NCBI GenBank assembly: GCA_017744365.1
Contig: JAGIBL010000002.1
Location: forward strand, 806,001 to 870,000
Origin: Nocardioidaceae bacterium
Lineage (GTDB): Bacteria > Actinomycetota > Actinomycetes > Propionibacteriales > Nocardioidaceae
Direction of reading: 5' to 3'
Length of the DNA stretch: 64,000 bases
Below, in pieces: positions 50,399 through 57,793 of the stretch. Positions within the stretch are counted from its first letter, which is position 1; the number at the start of each line of letters is the position of its first letter. The translations under genes and the position numbers were made by a program. The notes beneath the pieces are model-generated. The model saw nothing but the letters and a program-made list of their open reading frames with translations, was not told the DNA's origin and ran no database searches.

Positions 50399-52582
50399 CT
50401 ACAGCAGCGTGTAGGTGATCTCGCCCCAGAAGTTGTGGGCCGCGTCGCCGCTGACCGACACCGGGAACTTCAGGTTGAGATCGGCCCCGACCTGGGCAGT
50501 GCCCGGGGCGTGACCGTTGCCGGCCGTGGCGAGCGTGCGCGAGGTCCTGAGACCGGTCCCGCCGCTGTAGCCGTTGGCCACCGCCGCACCCGCGTTGGCA
50601 CCGCCACCGGCGACGACGATCTTGGGCACCCAGCCGACGTACTTCGCGGCCAGGGTCGCGCTGCCGTCCTTGAGGTCGGACACCTGGGCGTTCAGCGACC
50701 AGGACGTGTCCCCGAAGGTCCGCGAGTCCGTGATCGAGAGCGGGTCGACCGTGCCGGTGGCGGTGAAGTAGTTGCCGTGCCGGTTGGCCGTCCCGAGGTT
50801 GACCAGGTGGTTGCCGCCGTTGATGAACCAGCCGAGCTCGCCCGGGTTCGACGGCGGGACGTCGAGGGCGAGGAGCTGGCCGTCACCCTGGGTGCCGTCC
50901 CACTTCGTGATGTTCACCGTGTCCTGCGCGGTGCCGACCGGGGCCACGCCCGTGGTGGTCGTGTACTTGTCGGCGTCGGCGTTGCTCGGCGTCGCCGGGG
51001 CGCCGCTGGAGGGCTTGTTCCGGTCGAAGGTGCCGTTGCCGTTCTTGTCCGCCAGCGTCGTGGTCGTCTGCGTCGCACCGCACCACTGCCCGACGTGCTG
51101 GGTCGTGTACTTGTTCGGGTAGTCGCAGACACCGGCGACCACGTTCGTCACCGCGAGCTTGTCCGCCGTGACAGCGACCTTGAGGTAGGTGCGGACGTAG
51201 TCCTGGTTCTCGACCGAGTTGGCCCAGTGCAGGGTGTGCGTCCCGCCTGCCGTCGGCGCGTTCGGCATGGTGCCGGCGGGGTACTTGCCGCCGTGGGTGG
51301 CGTCGCTCGTGCCCGCGATCGGCTCGGTGAGGTTGTAGTACTTGGACCCCGAGGCGGAGTTGGTGGTCACGTAGATGACACCGCCCGGACCCTCGAGGAC
51401 GTTGTTCGCGGCCTGCGCCTCGGCGGCGTTCTGCCGGTCCGCGCCGGCGCCCTTGTTCTGCAGGACGTAGGAGCGGGAGTACGAGTGGTCGTGACCCTGC
51501 AGCACCAGGTTGATGCCGAGCTCGGAGAAGGCCTGGGTGTAGGGCTGGCGCCGGGCCACCGCGTCGCCGTCGTTGGCGTGCGAGGCCGGCGAGTAGAGCG
51601 CGTGGTGGTACGACACGACGCGCCACTTCGCGCCGGGGTTGGCCTTGACCGCCTGGGTCACGAACGCCATGTGCGCCGGGTCCTTGACCGACGACTGGGC
51701 GTTGGAGTTGATGACCACGAAGAGCACGCCCTTGTAGACGTACCAGTAGTCACCGCCCGCGGTCGTCTGCAGGTTCGCGGTGGTGGTGTCGTTGTTCGGC
51801 AGCGAGAAGTGGTACTTGTAGCCGAGGTCGGAGGAGTCGTGGTTGCCGATTGCGGCGGCGTACGGCAGGGTCCGCAGCTGGTCCGGGGTGAACCAGGCGT
51901 CCCACTGCGACTCGACGTTCGCGGTCTCGATCTGGTCGCCGGTGGAGGTCAGCAGCTCCAGCGGGAGCGCGTCGTCGCCCGCGTCGGCCTGCAGCACGCT
52001 CAGGGTGTCCGCCCAGCCCGCGGCGTCCTCCCTGAGGTCGGCCGAGGTCGACTGGGAGTTGTTGTTGGAGTCCGCACCGATCTGCGGGTCGCCGAACGCG
52101 GCGAACTCGAACCCGCTGCCGAGGCCGAACGCGCCGGTCTTGAACGTGTACGTCGACGACGTGCTGCCGTCGGAGGCGAGCACCTGGTAGGTGTAGGAGG
52201 TGTTGGCCTCGAGGGTGTCGAGCAGGGCGGAGCCCCGGTACGGCGACCGGGCGATGTCGCCGCCCGACGTCCCGGTGGTCGCGGTGACGGTGGCCGGGTA
52301 GCTCATCACGTCCTCGTCGAAGGCGCCGGCGTTGAGCTCGGCGGTCTTCTCCAGCTGGACGGTCGAGTCGGTACCCGCGCTGGCGTACCAGGTGACGTAA
52401 CGCTGCGTCTCGTTGGCGCCCACGCCGAGGACGAGGTCCTTGATCGTGACCGCGCCGGCGGCCTGGGCCGCCGGGGCGAGGACACCGGTGACGAGAACGC
52501 CCGCGCCGAGGGCGAGAGCCCCCGCGCCAGCCACCATCCGGCGGCGTGCGGACCTTGAAGTCCGCGGCGAGCTGACCTTCAT
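50399..52582 (-). CDS. Secreted purple acid phosphatase-like metallophosphatase with WxL-like C-terminus
   Basis: A 727-residue exported enzyme. A Tat-like signal (RSARRRMVAGAGALALGAG) precedes an N-terminal FN3-like domain (about 45-155) with VTWYASAG and YTYQVLASDG. The metallophosphatase domain (about 160-440) shows the metal motifs GDPQIG, GDQ, GNHD, YHHALY and GHDHSYSR. The last ~160 residues are beta-rich and contain SWSLNAQVSDL followed by AKYVGW and a closing EITYTLL, resembling a WxL domain whose second W-x-L is altered. The partner DUF916 gene follows it. Substrate may be phosphate esters on the surface; unproved. Confidence 0.85.
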   Translation of the reverse strand: MKVSSPRTSRSARRRMVAGAGALALGAGVLVTGVLAPAAQAAGAVTIKDLVLGVGANETQRYVTWYASAGTDSTVQLEKTAELNAGAFDEDVMSYPATVTATTGTSGGDIARSPYRGSALLDTLEANTSYTYQVLASDGSTSSTYTFKTGAFGLGSGFEFAAFGDPQIGADSNNNSQSTSADLREDAAGWADTLSVLQADAGDDALPLELLTSTGDQIETANVESQWDAWFTPDQLRTLPYAAAIGNHDSSDLGYKYHFSLPNNDTTTANLQTTAGGDYWYVYKGVLFVVINSNAQSSVKDPAHMAFVTQAVKANPGAKWRVVSYHHALYSPASHANDGDAVARRQPYTQAFSELGINLVLQGHDHSYSRSYVLQNKGAGADRQNAAEAQAANNVLEGPGGVIYVTTNSASGSKYYNLTEPIAGTSDATHGGKYPAGTMPNAPTAGGTHTLHWANSVENQDYVRTYLKVAVTADKLAVTNVVAGVCDYPNKYTTQHVGQWCGATQTTTTLADKNGNGTFDRNKPSSGAPATPSNADADKYTTTTGVAPVGTAQDTVNITKWDGTQGDGQLLALDVPPSNPGELGWFINGGNHLVNLGTANRHGNYFTATGTVDPLSITDSRTFGDTSWSLNAQVSDLKDGSATLAAKYVGWVPKIVVAGGGANAGAAVANGYSGGTGLRTSRTLATAGNGHAPGTAQVGADLNLKFPVSVSGDAAHNFWGEITYTLL

Positions 52583-52635
52583 GGGTTGCGATCCTTTGCG
52601 ATGTCGGGGGTTCAGGGCGCGAGCAATCTTTCGGC

Positions 52636-52652
52636 CCGCGATGAAATCGCGG
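52636..52652. promoter_or_regulatory. Perfect palindrome between divergent surface genes
   Basis: CCGCGAT-N3-ATCGCGG, a 17-bp inverted repeat, lies 54 bp upstream of the phosphatase start and about 80 bp before the divergent gene. It could be an operator serving both; no regulator is recognised. Confidence 0.3.
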
Positions 52653-52732
52653 TGAACGTGGACGGGCGGTTCAGCGCGTCTCACGCGTACTTCTGGCTGC
52701 GGCGGCCTGAACACCTGGCGGAAGGGGTTTGA

Positions 52733-53494
52733 ATGGGGCTCGTGCCTGTTCCCGCCGCCCCTGGTCGCCTCCGTCGCACCGCCGTGGCGATCGCCGCCGC
52801 GCTCGCCCTCGTCGCCGGCGCTGTCCTCCTGCTCGGCACCCGGACGGACGCGATGGACTGGAGCTCGCCGCACCGGGTCCCGCACGCCGAGGGGCAGCTC
52901 GATCCGGACTTCCACGCACCCGACCTGGACGGCTTCTACAGCAGCCAGGTCGTCGAGCCGGACCCGGAGACCTGGACCCGGGTGCGGCCGTCCGGCGACT
53001 ACCGGGTGCTGCTGCTCGCCGCCGGGAGGAGCAGGCGCGTCGCGCAGGACCCGCAGGTCGCGACCCTCGTCGCCGCCGCCAGGAAGTGGGCGAAGGCGGA
53101 GGGCCGCGTCCAGCTCAAGGTCCGCTACCTCAGCGATCCGCGCACGTTCATCCGGGACCTCGACGACGCCGCGAAGCACGACCACGCGGACCTGATCATG
53201 ACGGCCGGCAACGCCCTCGTGGAACCGGTCGCGGCGGTCTCGGCCAACTACGCCGGCGAGGACCCGCAGCAGTTCCTGGTGCTCGGCGCCGAGGTGGCCG
53301 AGCCGACGGCCAACATCGCCGCGACCGACTGGACCGGCTCGGCCTACCTCGGCGAGGGGCTTCCGGAGTCGCACTTCTACGACCCGCGCGCGGTGACGGC
53401 ACCGCGTGCGTACGCGGCCCTGCGCGCCGGCGTCGCCGCGGTGCTCACCGGCTACCGCAGCGTGATCGTGCGCATCCCGGCGGAGCGCTACTGA
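52733..53494 (+). CDS. Membrane-anchored protein with BMP/Med-like ligand fold, shortened
   Basis: A 253-residue protein with one N-terminal membrane helix (TAVAIAAALALVAGAVLL) and an outer domain. The segment DLIMTAGNALVEPVAAVSANY followed by FLVLGAEV and the ending of a repeated Rossmann-like half recall the Bmp/Med family of nucleoside-binding lipoproteins, but the protein is about 80-100 residues shorter than these and lacks a lipobox. The ATG at 52733 follows GGAAGGGG. Function unknown; a degenerate receptor is the best guess. Confidence 0.55.
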   Translation: MGLVPVPAAPGRLRRTAVAIAAALALVAGAVLLLGTRTDAMDWSSPHRVPHAEGQLDPDFHAPDLDGFYSSQVVEPDPETWTRVRPSGDYRVLLLAAGRSRRVAQDPQVATLVAAARKWAKAEGRVQLKVRYLSDPRTFIRDLDDAAKHDHADLIMTAGNALVEPVAAVSANYAGEDPQQFLVLGAEVAEPTANIAATDWTGSAYLGEGLPESHFYDPRAVTAPRAYAALRAGVAAVLTGYRSVIVRIPAERY

Positions 53495-53508
53495 GGCCCG
53501 GGGCCTCA
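53492..53508. terminator. Palindrome across convergent stop codons
   Basis: TGAGGCCC-G-GGGCCTCA (8-bp arms, 1-nt centre) contains the stop of both converging genes, 53492-53494 and 53506-53508. It would make a compact bidirectional terminator. Confidence 0.4.
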
Positions 53509-54714
53509 GCCCAGGCGCTCGACGAACCAGATCAGGCCCATCGCCGCGACTCCCGCGGCGATCGCCCCGGTGACCCACAGGTAGAGGGTCTGGTTGGTCC
53601 GGCGCAGCAGGGCGAGCACCGGGAAGACCGCCACGATGATCCCGATCTGGACCGCCTCGATCCCGACGTTGAACACCAGCAGCGACCACAGCAGCTGCCA
53701 CGAGAACGAGCTCGTGATCCCGAGGGCGCCCGCGAAGCCGAGCCCGTGCACCAGGCCGAAGCAGAAGACGACGGCGAGCCGGAGCCAGCCGGCCCGGTCG
53801 AGGCCCAGCCGGCCGTTGCCGCTCACGTCGAGGTCGATCGCGTGACTGCCGCGCTGCCGCAGCCGCCAGAGGTGGAAGCCGGCGACGGCGGCGATCGAGA
53901 GCGCGATCGTCGGCTCCACGATCCGGCCCGGCGGGCTGACCACGCCGAGCGCGGCCAAGATGAAGGTGACCGAGTGCGCCACGGTGAAGGTCGTCGCCGC
54001 GAGCACCACCTCGCGCAGCCGCCTCGACCCCGCGATCAGGGCGAGCAGGAACAGGAGGTGGTCCAGCCCGGTGAGCAGGTGCTCGGCGCCGAGCCGGAAG
54101 AACTCCCCGAAGCGCTGGTACCAGGTCTGCTCGGTGGAGAACGACGGGTGCGCGTCGTCCAGGGCCGCCGAGCCGGAGCGTCCGTCCACCTCGTAGGTGA
54201 GCACGGTCTTGGTCTGCTTGACGAAGCCCTCGCTGTCGGGGAAGAGCGCCGACCGGATCAGGTGCCCGTGCTCCGTCTCGCCCATCGCCGGACAGCGGTA
54301 GTCGACGAACGCGGTCGCGTACGGGACGTCCTGGCTCTTGCTCAGCTCGACCGAGACGTCCGGCTCCAGCGTCGGCGTGCACGCCTCGCCGCCGCCGGTC
54401 CTCAGGGTGAACCGCTCTGCGACGTACGACGCGATCGAGTCCGCGTGGTCCCGCATCGCCCGCACCATGGCCGGGTAGTCGCCGTCCTCCCAGGCCGGCT
54501 GACCGGCCTGGAAGAAGTCGCCGTCGTGCTCGGCCGAGGCGACCGAGACCACCAGCAGGTCGTACTCGAGCCCGAGCCGGACCCGCACGTGGTCCGGCTC
54601 GGGGGACGTCACGTCGGCGTACACGACCGAGCTGAACCCGTGCGCCTCGGCGGGCACCCCGCTGAGGCCGATGAGCGCGGCCACGAACGCAGCCACCATG
54701 AGAGCGCGACGCAC
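53506..54714 (-). CDS. HupE/UreJ-family membrane protein
   Basis: A 402-residue protein with a signal peptide (about 1-25), an outer domain of ~170 residues with two cysteines, then six or seven membrane helices. The signature RLGAEHLLTGLDHLLFLLALI is that of HupE/UreJ-2 proteins, and a later FGLVHGLGFAG is the second family motif. The family is linked with nickel or other metal uptake. The GTG at 54714 follows AAGGAG, which fixes the start. No urease or hydrogenase gene is adjacent. Confidence 0.85.
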   Translation of the reverse strand: MRRALMVAAFVAALIGLSGVPAEAHGFSSVVYADVTSPEPDHVRVRLGLEYDLLVVSVASAEHDGDFFQAGQPAWEDGDYPAMVRAMRDHADSIASYVAERFTLRTGGGEACTPTLEPDVSVELSKSQDVPYATAFVDYRCPAMGETEHGHLIRSALFPDSEGFVKQTKTVLTYEVDGRSGSAALDDAHPSFSTEQTWYQRFGEFFRLGAEHLLTGLDHLLFLLALIAGSRRLREVVLAATTFTVAHSVTFILAALGVVSPPGRIVEPTIALSIAAVAGFHLWRLRQRGSHAIDLDVSGNGRLGLDRAGWLRLAVVFCFGLVHGLGFAGALGITSSFSWQLLWSLLVFNVGIEAVQIGIIVAVFPVLALLRRTNQTLYLWVTGAIAAGVAAMGLIWFVERLG

Positions 54715-54774
54715 GAGACTCCTTCGGCCGGAAACCGGAGGAACGTGTCAGGTACAGGTGGCTCGCAGGCAAAC

Positions 54775-54793
54775 GGCCCGTGTCCGCCGGGCC
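54775..54793 (-). terminator. Possible terminator of zwf
   Basis: The arms GGCCCG and CGGGCC form a 6-bp stem right after the zwf stop; read on the minus strand, the stem is followed by GTTTG. Weak. Confidence 0.3.
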
Positions 54794-56223
54794 TACTCCC
54801 CTGCCCGGTTCGGGTCCCGCCAGGACCGCTCGAACGGCAGCCGCCAGGCGTGCGGCGCGATCAGCTGGTGGATCGCGTTCGGGCCCCAGGAGCCCGGCGC
54901 GTAGGTGCGCACCGGCGGCGGGTTGTCGAGGAGCGGCTGCGACTTCTCCCAGAGCGTCTCTACGCCGTCGGCGGTGGTGAACAGCGTGTGGTCACCGCGC
55001 ATGGCGTCGTAGATGAGCCGCTCGTAGGCCTCGAGCACCGACCCGGCACTGGTGGTCTCGTGGGTGGCGAACTGCATGGAGAGCTTCTCCAGCTTCATCC
55101 CCGGGCCGGGTCGCTTGCCGTAGAAGGACAGCGACATCCGGGACTGGTCGGCCAGGTCGAAGGTGAGGTGGTCCGGGCCCTGGGTGCCGGCGTTCGAGCC
55201 GGCCGGGAACATCGTCAGCGGCGGCTCCTTGAAGGCGATCGAGATGATCCGCGCGCCCTCGGCGAGCTTCTTGCCGGTGCGCAGGAAGAACGGCACCCCG
55301 GCCCAGCGCCAGTTGTCGATCTCGATCCGCAGCGCGACGAACGTCTCGGTGTCGGAGTAGTCGGAGACCTCCTCTTTGCCGCGGTAGCCGGCGTACTGCC
55401 CGCGCACCACGTGGTGCGGCTCGATCGGCCGCATCGAGCGGAACACCTTGAGCTTCTCGTCGCTGATCGGCCCGGGCGCGAGGGATGTCGGCGGCTCCAT
55501 CGCCATGAACGCGAGCACCTGCATCAGGTGCGTCACCACCATGTCCCGGAACGCGCCGGTGCTCTCGTAGAACCGGGTCCGCCCCTCCAGGCCGAGCGTC
55601 TCCGGTACGTCGATCTGCACGTGGTCGATGAAGTTGCGGTTCCAGATCGGCTCGAACAGCCCGTTGGCGAACCGGAACGCCAGGATGTTCTGGGCCGCCT
55701 CCTTGCCGAGGAAGTGGTCGATCCGGAAGATCTGGCTCTCGTCGAAGACCTGGTGGACCCGGGCGTTGAGCTTCTCCGCGGACCGTAGGTCGGTCCCGAA
55801 CGGCTTCTCCATGATGACCCGGGAGCGCTCGACGAGCTGCGCCTCGTCGAGCTGGCGGATCACGTCGAGGGCGGCCTTGGGCGGCACGCTCAGGTAGTGC
55901 AGCCGGCCGATGTCCGCGACCGGGACGCCGCACTCCTCGCTCAGGTCGTGCTCGGCAGCCGCCACCTCCGCGGCCAGCGCGGCCGGTCCCGCCGACTGCG
56001 GGACGTAGCGCAGGTCGGCGGCGAACTCGTCGGTGACCCCCTCGCAGGCCTCGCGGGCGAGCTTCACGAACCGCTCGGTGTCGAGGTCCTCCAGCGAGGT
56101 GCCGATGATCCTCGACTCGCTGAGCAGCCCGGCCTCCGAGAGCCGGAGCAGGCCCGGCAGCAGCTTGCGCCGGGTGAGGTCACCGGTCGCCCCGAACAGC
56201 ACGATCACGTGCGGCTGGTCCAT
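54793..56223 (-). CDS. zwf: Glucose-6-phosphate 1-dehydrogenase
   Basis: A 476-residue enzyme that oxidises glucose 6-phosphate to 6-phosphogluconolactone with NADP. VLFGATGDLTRRKLLPGL is the cofactor-binding start, EKPFGTDL and RIDHFLGKEAAQNI are the substrate and catalytic His motifs. Length and motifs are complete. It stands alone; the usual partners (tal, gnd, opcA) are not next to it, so this may be a second copy of the family. Confidence 0.93.
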   Translation of the reverse strand: MDQPHVIVLFGATGDLTRRKLLPGLLRLSEAGLLSESRIIGTSLEDLDTERFVKLAREACEGVTDEFAADLRYVPQSAGPAALAAEVAAAEHDLSEECGVPVADIGRLHYLSVPPKAALDVIRQLDEAQLVERSRVIMEKPFGTDLRSAEKLNARVHQVFDESQIFRIDHFLGKEAAQNILAFRFANGLFEPIWNRNFIDHVQIDVPETLGLEGRTRFYESTGAFRDMVVTHLMQVLAFMAMEPPTSLAPGPISDEKLKVFRSMRPIEPHHVVRGQYAGYRGKEEVSDYSDTETFVALRIEIDNWRWAGVPFFLRTGKKLAEGARIISIAFKEPPLTMFPAGSNAGTQGPDHLTFDLADQSRMSLSFYGKRPGPGMKLEKLSMQFATHETTSAGSVLEAYERLIYDAMRGDHTLFTTADGVETLWEKSQPLLDNPPPVRTYAPGSWGPNAIHQLIAPHAWRLPFERSWRDPNRAGE

Positions 56224-56262
56224 GCGACCCACGGTAGCGAGCCGGTGTGACGGGCATGTGAA

Positions 56263-57141
56263 TCAGCGGCTGATCGTCGCCTCGGCCCGCAGCCCGCTCA
56301 GCTTCGCCGGGTTGCGGACGGCGTAGATCCGGCTGATCCGGCCGTCCCGTACGACGAAGCTGAGCGCCGTGTCGTAGCCGTCGTCGGTGCCCACGACCCG
56401 AGCCCCGGACGCCCCGTTGAGCAGCGTCGGCAGGATGCTGGCGCCCGCGCCGAACTTCGAGAACGTGCGCAGCAGGTTGGCCACCTTCTTGGCGCCCGCC
56501 ACCGGGTTCAGCAGCGCCTGGGCCACCCCGCCGCCGTCGGCCACGAGCACCACGTCGGGGGCGAGCACGTCGAGCAGCGCCTGCAGGTCGCCGCCGGTCA
56601 CCGCCGCGAGGAACCGCTCGACGACCTGCTGCTGCTCACCACGGCTGACCTCCATCCGGGGCCGGCGCGCGGCCACGTGCTCCCGGGCCCGGTGCCCGAT
56701 CTGCCGTACGGCGGCCGCGGACTTGCCGAGCGCCTCCGCGATCTCGCCGTACGGGGTGTCGAAGACCTCGCGCAGCACGAAGACCGCGCGCTCGGTGGGC
56801 GTCAGCGTCTCCAGCACGGTGAGCATCGCGATGGAGACGCTCTCGGCGAGCTCGGCGTCCTCGGCCACGTCCGGAGCGGTGAGCAGCGGCTCGGGCAGCC
56901 ACTCGCCGACGTACTCCTCACGGCGCCGGGCGTTCGCACGGAGCCGGTCGAGTGCCTTCCGGGTGACGGCCCGCACCAGGTAGGCGCGCGGGTCGCGCAC
57001 CTCGGCACGCCCGTCCTCGCCGATCGCGTCCCACCGCAGCCAGGTCTCCTGCACCACGTCCTCGGCGTCCGCGGCGGAGCCGAGCATCTCGTAGGCGACG
57101 GTGAAGAGCAGGCCGCGGTGGGTCACGAAGGGATCGGTCAC
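56263..57141 (-). CDS. sigJ: ECF41-type sigma factor with SnoaL-like C-terminus
   Basis: A 292-residue sigma factor. Region 2 (about 5-78) and region 4 (about 108-165, with the helix-turn-helix in TPYGEIAEALGKSAAAV) are followed by a SnoaL-like domain. WLPEP in the linker and NPAKL near the C-terminus are the two family hallmarks of ECF41, in which the C-terminal extension controls the sigma activity. It starts with GTG and overlaps the end of the decarboxylase gene by 4 bp (GTGA). ECF41 factors usually control their neighbouring decarboxylase, oxidoreductase or epimerase. Confidence 0.9.
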   Translation of the reverse strand: MTDPFVTHRGLLFTVAYEMLGSAADAEDVVQETWLRWDAIGEDGRAEVRDPRAYLVRAVTRKALDRLRANARRREEYVGEWLPEPLLTAPDVAEDAELAESVSIAMLTVLETLTPTERAVFVLREVFDTPYGEIAEALGKSAAAVRQIGHRAREHVAARRPRMEVSRGEQQQVVERFLAAVTGGDLQALLDVLAPDVVLVADGGGVAQALLNPVAGAKKVANLLRTFSKFGAGASILPTLLNGASGARVVGTDDGYDTALSFVVRDGRISRIYAVRNPAKLSGLRAEATISR

Positions 57142-57722
57142 GAGACCACCACGGTCGGCCGCGCCATCGGGCGCAGTCCGCAGGCCGCCGCGAAGCCGTC
57201 CGACTCGATGCCGAGCGCGACGTTGGGACGGGTGGTGAAGTTGGCGAACCCGATCACCGCGGTCAGCTCGACCAGCGCGGCCTCACCGAGCTGGCGGCGC
57301 AGCGACGCGACCATCTCGTCGGTCACCACGGGCTCGGTCACCGTCATCGCCTCGGCGTAGGCAAGCACCTCGCGCTCCAGCGGCGAGAACACCGCCGACT
57401 CGCGCCACCGCGGGATCTCCCGGGCCTTGTCCATGTCGAGGTTCTGGTTGTGCGCCTCGAAGTAGTTGAAGTCCAGGCACCAGCTGCAGCCGACCAGGGC
57501 GGCGACCGCCATGTGCGCGAACGACTTGAGCTGCTCGTCGCAGGCGTCCCACTTCTTGACCTTGGCGCCGGCGCCGGCCATCCCCATCAGCACCGGCTTG
57601 TTGTGCCAGTAGACGCCGAGCGAGCTCGGCACCTGGCCGAGGTTCTTCTTCGCGAAGCGCTTGATGAGCGCCCCCTTGAAGCCGGTGATCTCGGCGGCGG
57701 GCAGGCGGGTGGTTCCAGGCAT
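57138..57722 (-). CDS. Carboxymuconolactone decarboxylase-family protein
   Basis: A 194-residue AhpD-like protein. The active pair is CSWC in LVGCSWCLDFNYFEAHN, with the following His as expected. GGAGG seven bases upstream fixes the ATG at 57722; another ATG 30 bp upstream lacks such a site. It precedes the ECF41 sigma gene with translational overlap, the arrangement in which ECF41 factors control a peroxidase-like reductase. A role in oxidant or hydroperoxide defence is the family expectation. Confidence 0.87.
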   Translation of the reverse strand: MPGTTRLPAAEITGFKGALIKRFAKKNLGQVPSSLGVYWHNKPVLMGMAGAGAKVKKWDACDEQLKSFAHMAVAALVGCSWCLDFNYFEAHNQNLDMDKAREIPRWRESAVFSPLEREVLAYAEAMTVTEPVVTDEMVASLRRQLGEAALVELTAVIGFANFTTRPNVALGIESDGFAAACGLRPMARPTVVVS

Positions 57723-57793
57723 GTCGTCCTCCAGTCTCAGTCGGTACGACATCAAGACGCCGGCCGGCTCCCAGATGTGACACCCCGCGGAGG

